In this document: positions 45,714 to 53,989 of the stretch, in pieces | Numbering within the stretch: position 1 is the stretch's first letter | Layout: each line of letters begins with the position of its first letter | Source of the DNA: Ancylobacter polymorphus | GTDB taxonomy: Bacteria > Pseudomonadota > Alphaproteobacteria > Rhizobiales > Xanthobacteraceae | Assembly (NCBI RefSeq): GCF_022836935.1 | Contig: NZ_CP083239.1 | Coordinates: 372,001-436,000, forward strand | Direction of reading: 5' to 3' | DNA: 64,000 nucleotides | Translations under genes and position numbers: made by a program | Notes under the pieces: generated by a model | The model's input: the letters and a program-made list of their open reading frames with translations, nothing else | Told to the model about the DNA's origin: nothing | Databases searched by the model: none

Positions 45714-47503
45714 GTCATCTCCGGGCGGAACATGGCCGCGAGCTCGGCGACCTCGTGGCGGCGGGAGAACTGGGCAAAGCTCTCATCGGCCGAGGCCCGC
45801 CGCTCCATCCACACCCCGAGCATGCGTTCGATCAGAGGGGGCATGTCCTCGGCCTTCACCTTGGCGAAGACCTCGCGGCCGATGGCGGCGTCCGGGCCGA
45901 AGCCGCCGCCCACCAGCACATTGTAGCCATCCACCGTGTCGCCCTCGTCGGAGACGGGCACGCGGGCGCCGATCAGCCCGATATCGCCGATGTAATGCTG
46001 GGCGCAGGAGTGGTGGCAGCCGGTCAGATGGATGTTCACCGGCTGGTCGACGCGGATGCGCCCGTCGCACCACGCCGCGATTTCCTCGGCGTTGCGCTTG
46101 GTGGGGGCGGCGGCGAACTTGCAGCCTTCGCTCCCCGTACACGCCACCAGCCCCGCCCGCACGGCGCTGGCGGAGATGCCGATGCCCAGGGCCTCCAGAG
46201 CGGCGACGGCGAGCGGCACATCCGCATCCTTCACGCCCGGGATCAGCAGGTTCTGCCAGACGGTGAGACGCAGCTCGCCATCGCCGAGGTCGCGCGCGAT
46301 GCGGGCGATGCCGCGCATCTGGTCGACATTCATGCGCCCGACGGGAAGGACGATGCCGATCCAGTTGAGCCCGGCCTGCTTCTGCCGGTGCACGCCGATA
46401 TGGGTCTGCCGTCCCGCGTCCGGCCGGGCGACGATGGCGCCTGCAGGGGCACGGGTCAGCGGCGCGCCGAGCTTGGCCTCGACCTCGGCCAGGAAGGCAT
46501 CGAAGCCCAGCTCATCGAGCACATATTTGAGCCGCGCCTTGTTCCGGTTGCTGCGGTCGCCCCGGTCGATGAACACGCGGACGATGGCGTCGGCGACGCG
46601 GGTGGCGTCCGGCAGCGGGACGATGACGCCGGTGTCGCGGGCGAAATCCTTGTGGCCGGTGATCCCCCCCAGCGCGAGGCGGAACCACACGCCCGGCGCG
46701 ACGCCGTGGCCCTCCCTTACCTCGACAGCCTGGAAGCCGATGTCGTTGGTATCCTCCAGCGCAGCAATCAGGCCTGCGCCGTCGAACGCCACGTTGAACT
46801 TGCGCGGCAGGCCGTACATCGCCCGCTCATTGAGGATGTGGTGGTGCCATTCCAGCGCATAAGGGCGGGTGTCGATCAGTTCCTGCGGGTCGATCCCCGC
46901 CGTCGGCGTGCCGGTGACGTTACGGATGTTGTCGGCCCCTGTCCCCTTGCAGGTGAGGCCGAGCCCGACGAGCTTTTCCAGCACGGCAATGCCATCGCTC
47001 GCCGGCACCTCGCGGATCTGGAGATTGGCGCGGGTGGTGACATGGGCATAGGGGCCGGCATGGGCCTCGGCGATATCGGCCATGCCGGCCAGCTGCCAAT
47101 GCGTCAGGATCCCGTTGGGGATGCGCAGCCGCACCATGTAGCTTTGCTGGGTCGGGCCGACGAAGAACAGCCCGTGATAGCGCCAGCGCAGCACGTCATC
47201 GCCCCTGGGAAACACGCCCTCGCGGGCGGCCTTGACCATACGCGGGTAGGAATCGAGGCCCAGTTCCTCGCGCTTGGCGCGCTCGGCATCTGCCAGCTTC
47301 TTCCCGGCAGCCTCGACGCGCGCCATCGCGCGATGGGCGGCCGCATCCGGTCCTTCCGGCGCGGGCAACGAGGCGGGCGAGGTCGCGCGAGTGCCCTTCG
47401 CCCCGCCGATCGGCGGCAGCCCGCGCGAGGTGCGCAACGCCGCGATGCCGGAGACGAAGCCCTCCAGATAGTTCTTCTGTTCGACCGTGAAATCCGCGCT
47501 CAT
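45710..47503 (-). CDS. nirA: NirA-type ferredoxin-nitrite reductase
   Basis: 597 residues from the ATG at 47503 (GTG two codons earlier is possible). Two half-repeats with siroheme/[4Fe-4S] ligands: CTGSEGCKFA and TGCHHSCAQHYIGDIG. The RANLQIR and RNVTGTPTAGIDP segments are typical of the nitrite/sulfite reductase family. It reduces nitrite to ammonium with six electrons. Between a NirB-like FAD reductase and a flavoprotein, either of which could supply electrons. Confidence 0.92.
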   Translation of the reverse strand: MSADFTVEQKNYLEGFVSGIAALRTSRGLPPIGGAKGTRATSPASLPAPEGPDAAAHRAMARVEAAGKKLADAERAKREELGLDSYPRMVKAAREGVFPRGDDVLRWRYHGLFFVGPTQQSYMVRLRIPNGILTHWQLAGMADIAEAHAGPYAHVTTRANLQIREVPASDGIAVLEKLVGLGLTCKGTGADNIRNVTGTPTAGIDPQELIDTRPYALEWHHHILNERAMYGLPRKFNVAFDGAGLIAALEDTNDIGFQAVEVREGHGVAPGVWFRLALGGITGHKDFARDTGVIVPLPDATRVADAIVRVFIDRGDRSNRNKARLKYVLDELGFDAFLAEVEAKLGAPLTRAPAGAIVARPDAGRQTHIGVHRQKQAGLNWIGIVLPVGRMNVDQMRGIARIARDLGDGELRLTVWQNLLIPGVKDADVPLAVAALEALGIGISASAVRAGLVACTGSEGCKFAAAPTKRNAEEIAAWCDGRIRVDQPVNIHLTGCHHSCAQHYIGDIGLIGARVPVSDEGDTVDGYNVLVGGGFGPDAAIGREVFAKVKAEDMPPLIERMLGVWMERRASADESFAQFSRRHEVAELAAMFRPEMT

Positions 47504-47524
47504 GGGCACCCTCAGCAGGATTTG

Positions 47525-48745
47525 TCAGGCCGCCGCGCACAAGGCCGGGCCAAAGATCAGCGTGTCGCGCATGGCGGAAATGCTCCGCCCGCTCTGAATG
47601 AGATCGGCGAAGAAGGGCGCATCGGCCGTGTTGCCATAGAGGACGGCGCCGACGAGGCGGTCGGCGCGGACCGTCAGCCGGGCGTAATGGCCAAGCCGGA
47701 AATCGCGCAGCACAATGTCCTCGACATCCGGCCCTTCCGTGAAGTCGCCCGCGGAGAACACATCGATGCCGCTCACCTTCAGCCGGGTCGCCGTGGGCGC
47801 GGGGCAGTAGAGGGCTTCCGAGCCCGCAAGATGGGCGGCGAGCGAACGGGCCATCTCATAGAGCGGCGCCACGAGCCCGTGGCAGATGCCCCGGTGCTCG
47901 GCACATTCGCCAAGCGCATAGATGCCGGGCGCGCTGGTGCGCAGCGCGTCGTCGACGACGATACCGCGCGCCACGGCGAGACCTGCGCTGCGGGCGAGGT
48001 CCACGCGCGGCCGAACGCCGATCGCGAGCACGACAAGATCGGCCGGCAGGCATCGGCCATCGGCGAGCCGCACGCCCGAAACGTGGTCGGTGCCCAGAAT
48101 CTCCTGCGTCGTTACGCCCGTGAGCAGGGTCAGGCCCCGGCCTTCCAGGGCACCGCGCAACAGGCCGGCGGCCTCGGCGTCGAGCTGGCGCTCCATCAGA
48201 TGCGGCATGAGATGCAGCACGGTCACCGCCATGCCGCGTTGGGCGAGGCCATGCGCCGCCTCAAGGCCGAGCAGGCCACCGCCAATCACCACGGCGTGCC
48301 GGCCCTCGCCGGCCCTGTCGAGCATGGCGGCGACATCCTCGACATCGCGGAAGCTGACGACACCCGGCAGGCCGGCGCCGGGCAGCGGCGGCATCAGCGG
48401 GCTGGACCCCGTGGCGATCACCAGCCGGTCATAGTCGAACGACCGGCCGTCGGAGGTCGTGACGCGGCGCGCGCCGGCATCCACGGCGGTGGCCGTGACG
48501 CCGCAATGCAGGGCGACGCCACGGCGGGCATACCAGTCAGCCGGATGGATGAGGATATCGTCCGCCGCCCGCTCACCCGCCAGAACCGGCGAGAGCAGGA
48601 TGCGGTTATAGGCCGGGCGCGGCTCGGCACCGAGAAGGGTGATGTTGAAGCGGCCGGGAGCGCGCTCCACCAGTTCCTCGACGAGGCGCGTGCTCGCCAT
48701 TCCATGGCCGATGATGAGGAGGCGCTCGGGCGCGGCGGCGTGCAT
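47525..48745 (-). CDS. NirB-like NAD(P)/FAD oxidoreductase
   Basis: 406 residues from ATG 48745, with GAGGT before it; a GTG at 48757 overlapping the nrtC stop is possible. LLIIGHGMASTRLVEELVER (FAD loop), VVIGGGLLGLEAAHGLAQRG (NAD loop) and APGIYALGECAEHRG match the N-terminal FAD half of NirB and rubredoxin-type reductases. The iron-sulfur and siroheme parts of NirB are absent, so it acts as a stand-alone reductase, probably for NirA. Confidence 0.9.
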   Translation of the reverse strand: MHAAAPERLLIIGHGMASTRLVEELVERAPGRFNITLLGAEPRPAYNRILLSPVLAGERAADDILIHPADWYARRGVALHCGVTATAVDAGARRVTTSDGRSFDYDRLVIATGSSPLMPPLPGAGLPGVVSFRDVEDVAAMLDRAGEGRHAVVIGGGLLGLEAAHGLAQRGMAVTVLHLMPHLMERQLDAEAAGLLRGALEGRGLTLLTGVTTQEILGTDHVSGVRLADGRCLPADLVVLAIGVRPRVDLARSAGLAVARGIVVDDALRTSAPGIYALGECAEHRGICHGLVAPLYEMARSLAAHLAGSEALYCPAPTATRLKVSGIDVFSAGDFTEGPDVEDIVLRDFRLGHYARLTVRADRLVGAVLYGNTADAPFFADLIQSGRSISAMRDTLIFGPALCAAA

Positions 48746-48753
48746 GACCGACC

Positions 48754-49551
48754 TCACGCCGCCTCGACCAGGCGATGACGCTCGTAAAGGAATTTCAGCA
48801 CCGCTGCCCGGCAGCGCAGATAGGTCGGGTCCGCCACGAGATCGAGCCGCTCGCGCGGGCGCGCCAGGGGCACGTCGAGAATCTCGCCGATACGCGCGGC
48901 CGGCCCGTTGGTCATCATCACGATGCGGTCGGAGAGCAGCACGGCCTCGTCGACATCATGGGTGATCATCATCACCGTGTTGCCGAGGCTGGCATGGATC
49001 TGCATCACCGAGTCCTGGAGATGGGCGCGGGTGAGCGCATCGAGCGCGCCGAAGGGCTCGTCGAGCAGCAGCACCTTGGGTTCCATGGCGAGGGCGCGGG
49101 CGATGCCGACACGCTGCTTCATGCCGCCGGAAATCTCCGACGGGCGCCGGGTGCGGGCATGGGCCATCTGCACGAGATCGAGATTGTGCATCGTCCAGTC
49201 GTGGCGCTCGGCCGCGCTCTTGCGGCCGCGAAACACCTTGTCGACCGCGAGGCGGACATTGTCGTAGACGGTGAGCCAGGGCAGCAGCGAGTGGTTCTGA
49301 AACACCACGGCGCGGTCCGGGCCCGGCGCGTTCACCTCGCTATTGTCGAGCAGAACCGCGCCGGTGCTTACCGGGGTGAGGCCGGCCACGATGTTGAGCA
49401 AGGTGGATTTGCCGCAGCCGGAATGGCCGATGATCGAGATGTACTCGCCGCGACCGACCTTCAGGTCGATGTCGGCAAGCACCTGCGTCGTGCTGCCCCC
49501 GCGCGTGAACGACTTGCCGACCTGTTCGATGGAGAGATAGGCGCTGGCCAT
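48754..49551 (-). CDS. nrtC: Nitrate ABC transporter ATPase
   Basis: 265 residues. Walker A GHSGCGKST, signature ISGGMKQRVGIARAL, Walker B VLLLDEPFGALDALTR and switch His in ITHDVDEA are intact. FQNHSLLPWLTVYDNVRLAV is characteristic of the nitrate/taurine type. It lacks the extra NrtA-like domain of cyanobacterial NrtC, so it corresponds to NrtD/NasD. Confidence 0.9.
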   Translation of the reverse strand: MASAYLSIEQVGKSFTRGGSTTQVLADIDLKVGRGEYISIIGHSGCGKSTLLNIVAGLTPVSTGAVLLDNSEVNAPGPDRAVVFQNHSLLPWLTVYDNVRLAVDKVFRGRKSAAERHDWTMHNLDLVQMAHARTRRPSEISGGMKQRVGIARALAMEPKVLLLDEPFGALDALTRAHLQDSVMQIHASLGNTVMMITHDVDEAVLLSDRIVMMTNGPAARIGEILDVPLARPRERLDLVADPTYLRCRAAVLKFLYERHRLVEAA

Positions 49552-49563
49552 GCTGCGGTCTCC

Positions 49564-50505
49564 TCAGGAGGTGGCGGTGCCGCGGGTGACGAGCACCCCG
49601 ACCAGCGCGACGGAACGATCCAGGAAGAAGCCGATGATCCCGACATAGATCAGCGCGACGATGATGTCGCTGATCAGCGAGGAGTTCCAGGCATCCCAGA
49701 TGAAGAAGCCGATGCCGACACCGCCGATCAGCATCTCCGCCGCGACGATGGCCAGCCAGGACAGACCGATACCGATGCGCAGCCCGGTGAAAATGTACGG
49801 CGCGGCGGCTGGGATCATGATCTTGACGGCATATTCGAACGGGTTGAGCTGAAGCACCCGCGCGACATTTCGGTAATCTTCGGGAATATTTCGGATACCG
49901 ACCGCGGTATTGATGATGATCGGCCAGACCGCGGTGATGAAGATCACAAAGATGGCGGACGGCTCGCCGCTCTTGAAAGCTGCGAGCGCCAGCGGCAGCC
50001 AGGCGAGAGGCGGTACGGTGCGCAGCACCTGGAACAGCGGATCGAGGCTGCGCATCGCCCATTGCGACTGACCGATGAGCGTGCCCACCGCCACGCCGCC
50101 GACCGCCGCCAGCGAATAGCCGAGCATCACGCGCTGGAGGCTTGCGAGCAGGTGCCAGAACAGGCCCTTGTCGAGCCCGCCCCGGTCATAGAAGGGGTCG
50201 GTGATCAGTTCCCAGGTATCGGCCAGCACGCGCGAGGGCGGCGGCAGTGCCGCATCGGGGCCCGCGCACAGCAACTCCCACACGCCGAGCAGGACAACGA
50301 GCGGGATGAGGGGCGGCACGACCTCGCCCGCGACTTTGCGTGCGAGCTTTACAAGGCCCGCACCCCGAGGCCGCGTGCGGGTCGTGGCGACCGTCAGAGC
50401 CTGAACCTTGGGGAATGCAGCAACCTTGGTGCCACCGAGAGGAAGGCTCTCCCGCACGGCAGCGCTGTCGAGAGTCGGAACATTGTCTCGGGCCGGAACG
50501 CTCAT
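49564..50505 (-). CDS. nrtB: Nitrate ABC transporter permease
   Basis: 313 residues from the ATG at 50505 with AGGAGA before it. Six membrane helices; the EAA loop LNPFEYAVKIMIPAAAPYIF, followed by GLRIGIGLSWLAIVAAEML, is the signature of nitrate/bicarbonate/taurine permeases. The 80-residue N-terminal extension is cytosolic. It lies 22 bases after nrtA. Confidence 0.93.
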   Translation of the reverse strand: MSVPARDNVPTLDSAAVRESLPLGGTKVAAFPKVQALTVATTRTRPRGAGLVKLARKVAGEVVPPLIPLVVLLGVWELLCAGPDAALPPPSRVLADTWELITDPFYDRGGLDKGLFWHLLASLQRVMLGYSLAAVGGVAVGTLIGQSQWAMRSLDPLFQVLRTVPPLAWLPLALAAFKSGEPSAIFVIFITAVWPIIINTAVGIRNIPEDYRNVARVLQLNPFEYAVKIMIPAAAPYIFTGLRIGIGLSWLAIVAAEMLIGGVGIGFFIWDAWNSSLISDIIVALIYVGIIGFFLDRSVALVGVLVTRGTATS

Positions 50506-50527
50506 GCGGTTCTCCTGCGGCTCGCGT

Positions 50528-51847
50528 TCACGCGGTGACGCGCTTGATCGTGAGGCTGGCGAGATAGTCACCGGGCTTGTCGGGATCGAAGACCTTGCCG
50601 TCGAAGAAGGTTTCGACGCCCCGCGAGGTGGAGGTGGGAATGTCCTTCACGCCCAGCTGGGTCGCGGCGTCCTTCCACAGGTCCTGCCGGTTCACCTTCG
50701 CGACCATCGCCTTGACGTCGGTCTCCGGCGGCAGCTTGCCCCAGCGAATATCTTCGGTGAGGAACCACACTTCATGGCTCTGGAAGGGATAGGAGGCGTG
50801 GTCGCGCCAGAACTTCATGAAGTACGGGCTATTGGGTTCGACGCGGCCATTTCCGTAGTCGTAATTGCCCTTGATGCGGTCGATGATGTCCTTCTTGGGC
50901 ACGTTGAACCAGGCGCGCTTGCCGATGATCTCGGCCATCTGGTCCTTGTTCGCCATGTCGTCGCACCATTGCTGGGCTTCCATCACGGCCATCAGCAGCG
51001 CCTGGGTCGCCTTCGGATTGGCGTCCACCCAATCCGCGCGCATGGCGAAGGTCTTCTCGGGGTGGAGGTTCCACAGTTCGGCGGTGTTGCAGGCGGTGAA
51101 GCCGATGCCCTGATTGACCAGTTGCTCGTTCCAGGGCTCGCCGACGCAGAACGCGTCCATGGTGCCGACCTTCATGTTCGCCACCATCTGCGGGGGCGGC
51201 ACGACGATGGTCTCGACATCCCGGTCGGGGTCGATGCCGGCGGCGGCGAGCCAGTAGCGCATCCAGAGATCATGCGTGCCGCCGGGAAAGGTCACGGCGA
51301 CCTTGGCGGCCTGGCCGGCGGCCTTCTTCTTGGCGAACGCGTCCTTGAGCGGGCCCGCATTCACGCCGACCCCGAGGCTCGCATACTCCTTGGCGACCGA
51401 GATGGCCTGCGCATCGAGATTGAGCCGGGCGAGGATGTACATCGGCAGCGGCACGTTGTTCTGCGTCACCTTGCCGGCCGAGATGAGATAGGGCATCGGC
51501 GTCAGGATGTGCGCGCCGTCAATGCCCGACCCTTGGGAGCCGAGCACGAGATTGTCGCGCGTGGTGCCCCAGCTCGCCTGCTTGTTCACCTCGACATCGG
51601 GCATGCCATATTTGGCGAAGAGGCCCATCTCCTTGGCGATGATGAGGGGCGAGGCATCGGTGAGCGCGATATAGCCGAGCACGGCCCGCGTGGTTTCCGG
51701 GCCGGCGGCCTCGGCCACATGCGCCCCGAACGGGAAGGCGGTTTTCGCGGCGGCCAGCACGGCGGTCGCGGACGCGGCCCGCAGGATGCCCCGCCGGGTG
51801 AGCCCGCCGCGCATGGTGTTGCCGTTCGACTTCGTAGGACCTGTCAT
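50528..51847 (-). CDS. nrtA: Nitrate-binding periplasmic protein
   Basis: 439 residues. LTRRGILRAASATAVLAAAK is a twin-arginine signal. The binding domain (GYIALTDASPLIIAKEMGLF, GSQGSGIDGAHILTPMPYLI and AFCVGEPWNEQ) is the NrtA/CmpA family. It captures nitrate or nitrite for NrtB. GGGGGAGCGAC precedes the ATG. The 247-base leader upstream carries hairpins and an intrinsic terminator, so its expression depends on antitermination by NasT. Confidence 0.95.
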   Translation of the reverse strand: MTGPTKSNGNTMRGGLTRRGILRAASATAVLAAAKTAFPFGAHVAEAAGPETTRAVLGYIALTDASPLIIAKEMGLFAKYGMPDVEVNKQASWGTTRDNLVLGSQGSGIDGAHILTPMPYLISAGKVTQNNVPLPMYILARLNLDAQAISVAKEYASLGVGVNAGPLKDAFAKKKAAGQAAKVAVTFPGGTHDLWMRYWLAAAGIDPDRDVETIVVPPPQMVANMKVGTMDAFCVGEPWNEQLVNQGIGFTACNTAELWNLHPEKTFAMRADWVDANPKATQALLMAVMEAQQWCDDMANKDQMAEIIGKRAWFNVPKKDIIDRIKGNYDYGNGRVEPNSPYFMKFWRDHASYPFQSHEVWFLTEDIRWGKLPPETDVKAMVAKVNRQDLWKDAATQLGVKDIPTSTSRGVETFFDGKVFDPDKPGDYLASLTIKRVTA

Positions 51848-51864
51848 GTCGCTCCCCCTGGGCG

Positions 51865-51918
51865 AAAAACAAAAACGCCGCTGCGCATCCGGGTCAGACG
51901 ACCAGGCTCGCAGCGGCG
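51865..51918 (-). terminator. Leader terminator of the nrt-nas operon
   Basis: On the minus strand CGCCGCTGCG (51909-51918) pairs with CGCAGCGGCG (51876-51885) over a 23-base loop, followed by TTTTTGTTTTT. A perfect 10-base intrinsic terminator placed 18 bases before the nrtA ATG must be bypassed for expression. Confidence 0.85.
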
Positions 51919-51930
51919 ATGCTTATGAAA

Positions 51931-51977
51931 GCGCCCTTCGTTGGGCGCGATAGGTGCCCGCCCACATCATGGGGCGG
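51931..51977 (-). promoter_or_regulatory. NasT (ANTAR) antitermination hairpins
   Basis: Hairpin P2 (51931-51948): GCGCCC-AACGAA-GGGCGC, a 6-base stem with a hexaloop that has A at position 1 and G at position 4, as ANTAR proteins require. A second hairpin 9 bases upstream (51958-51977: CCGCCC/GGGCGG with an 8-base loop) would be P1, though its loop is 2 bases larger than usual. The terminator follows directly. This layout matches NasT-controlled leaders. Confidence 0.75.
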
Positions 51978-52094
51978 CGAATACTCTGGCTCAGACAGCC
52001 TGCACTTGGCAGGGCCGCAACCTGATCATCAGTTTCGAAGCAGTCTTAACTCTGCGCAAGAGTGTTTATTAGGCGGACACTGCCCACCAATTGG

Positions 52095-53237
52095 TCATCT
52101 GCCGATTTCTGCGAGATAAGTCGACAGATCGTGCGGGTCGAAGACCGGGCCGGCGAACGCACCGATTCCGTCGCCGCGTTCGCTCCCGGCCATGCTTTCG
52201 AGCGCGAGATCATGGATTTCCGGCGAATAACACCTTTCCACGGCGCTACGTCCGGCGTCGTCAAGCTTGGCTTGGCCCCAGCGCACCATCTGCGCATAGA
52301 GCCAGAGCGCCTGACGCACATCCGGCCGCGCTGCCGCACTTTCGAGCACCATGTAGCGCGAATACTCCCGTACCGTGCCCTGCAGGTCGATCCGCAGGCG
52401 CCCTTCGAGCGAGCGCAGGACCAGATCCGCCCCGACATTGAGCCGTTCCGGCGCGGCCAGAAGATGGGCAAGGGCCAGCCGATTCTCCGGCGCACCGCAC
52501 CAGGCGGTGGCGCGGATGAGCGCGCGGGTGAGCGCCAGCGCCGCCTCGCGATGTTCCGCGACGAAGCTGGCGCGCGTGGCCAGAACCTTCTCCGGACTGT
52601 TCGCGACGATGTCCGAGCCGAAATGCAGGATGCGGCCCATGCCGACTTCCACCGCGACGCTCGGCCAGGGCGCGCCCACGCAGAAGCCGTGGACATGCCC
52701 GCTCAACAGGGCGTCGACCATGTAGGGCGGGGGCATGACGATGAGGCGGACATCGCGATCCGGGTTGATGCCGGCCGCTGCCATCCAGTAGCGCAGCAGA
52801 TAGTTGTGCGGGGAGAACGGGAAGGTCATGGCGAAGACGAGCTGTCCCTCGCCCCGTGCGGCGCGGGCCGCCACCAGCCGCTTCAGTGCGGCGCCGGAGA
52901 CGTGGGGATCGCCAATCGGCTCGCCCCGCGCCTCCTCTTCCAGCGCCCGAAAGGTCTCGTTGCCCAGGAGGAAGGAGCTGCCATTCTGGTTCAGCGACAC
53001 CAGGGTCGAGAGCGGGACGCGGGCATAGTCGAGCCCGAGGCTGATGGCGATCGCCAATGGCGCGAGGATATGGGCCGCCTCGAAATGACCGAGCGTCAGC
53101 TTGTCGCGGACATTCGACCAGGACACCTCGCGCACGAGTTCAAGCTCGATGCCCTCGGCGGCGGCAAAGCCCTGATCGGCTGCCGCCACCAGCACCGCCG
53201 CATCGACCAGCGGAATGAAGCCGGCGCGGATCCTCAT
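52095..53237 (-). CDS. nasS: Nitrate sensor NasS
   Basis: 380 residues, NrtA-like but without a signal peptide, the mark of NasS. FIPLVDAAVLVAAADQGFAA, FEAAHILAPLAIAISLGLDY and GFCVGAPWPSVA match the nitrate-binding fold. In the known system NasS holds the antiterminator NasT until nitrate or nitrite binds. The start overlaps the nasT stop by 4 bases. Confidence 0.9.
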   Translation of the reverse strand: MRIRAGFIPLVDAAVLVAAADQGFAAAEGIELELVREVSWSNVRDKLTLGHFEAAHILAPLAIAISLGLDYARVPLSTLVSLNQNGSSFLLGNETFRALEEEARGEPIGDPHVSGAALKRLVAARAARGEGQLVFAMTFPFSPHNYLLRYWMAAAGINPDRDVRLIVMPPPYMVDALLSGHVHGFCVGAPWPSVAVEVGMGRILHFGSDIVANSPEKVLATRASFVAEHREAALALTRALIRATAWCGAPENRLALAHLLAAPERLNVGADLVLRSLEGRLRIDLQGTVREYSRYMVLESAAARPDVRQALWLYAQMVRWGQAKLDDAGRSAVERCYSPEIHDLALESMAGSERGDGIGAFAGPVFDPHDLSTYLAEIGR

Positions 53238-53812
53238 TTCAGCAACTCCGACGCCGTGATGACGGACTGGGCGATCTCCGCCACTTTCTTCTGGTCCTTC
53301 ATCGCCTTGGAGCGCAGCAGATTATAGGCGTCTTCCTCGTTCATGCCGCGCGCCCGCATCAATATGCCCTTGGCCCGGTCGATCAGCTTGCGCTCGGCAA
53401 GGCTGGTCCGCGCGAGATCGAGTTCGCGTCGCAGACGTTCGAATTCCTGGAAGCGCGCGACGGCAACCTCCAGCACGGCCTTCACCCGGCGCGGCTGCAG
53501 CCCGTCCACCACATAGGCGCTGACCCCCGCGCTGACGGCGGTGCGCATCGCCTCCGTGTCGCTCTCATCGACGAACAGCACCACCGGCCGGGCGAACTCC
53601 CGGTTGGCGATGCGCAATTGTTCGATTGTGTCGCGATCGGGCAGATCGAGATCGACGATCAGGACATCCGGCGCGGCCTGCCGCAGCAGGGGCAGCAATT
53701 GACCTGAGCTGACGGCGGCAATCTGCACGTCCACATCAGGGTCTGCCCGCAACGCGGCCTCGACGATCTCGGCCCGTTTTCGATTCTGGTCGATCACCAA
53801 TACGCGCAGCAC
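53234..53812 (-). CDS. nasT: ANTAR antiterminator NasT
   Basis: 192 residues with a GTG start at 53812 and GAGGGTGG before it. The N-terminal receiver-like domain (VLIVDLDLPDRDTIEQLRIA) is followed by an ANTAR RNA-binding domain (KLIDRAKGILMRARGMNEED, then AYNLLRSKAMKDQKK). It binds the two-hairpin leader at 51931-51977 to block termination. Directly upstream, a sigma-54-like promoter implies nitrogen control. Confidence 0.93.
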   Translation of the reverse strand: MLRVLVIDQNRKRAEIVEAALRADPDVDVQIAAVSSGQLLPLLRQAAPDVLIVDLDLPDRDTIEQLRIANREFARPVVLFVDESDTEAMRTAVSAGVSAYVVDGLQPRRVKAVLEVAVARFQEFERLRRELDLARTSLAERKLIDRAKGILMRARGMNEEDAYNLLRSKAMKDQKKVAEIAQSVITASELLK

Positions 53813-53838
53813 CAGCCACCCTCATTTTACCACGTATG

Positions 53839-53854
53839 AGCAATTTGCAGGCCA
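53839..53854 (-). promoter_or_regulatory. Sigma-54-like promoter of nasT
   Basis: TGGCCTGCAAATTGCT has GG and GC at the -24/-12 spacing (consensus TGGCAC-N5-TTGC). The predicted start site near 53828 gives a 16-base leader holding the nasT ribosome site. NtrC-type activation under nitrogen limitation is inferred. Confidence 0.6.
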
Positions 53855-53989
53855 GCAGGGGGTCGGGCCGTGCCGTCCCGGCGCAAAAATCGTCGCCCAC
53901 GGGCGTCGTGACGCCGTTGCGTTCCTCATTGAGAAGCACAGGCCCGGCGCTGTTAATCTGCCGAAGGCCACCGCCCACCGAGACGCACC

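Noticed and set aside
45755..48778. A 1007-residue plus-strand reading frame
   Set aside because: It is antisense to nirA and the NirB-like gene, with GC-skewed composition and no family match.
52000..52095. A sigma-54 promoter directly in front of the nrtA leader
   Set aside because: TTGC occurs, but no GG is found 11-12 bases before it; only the site upstream of nasT has the right spacing.
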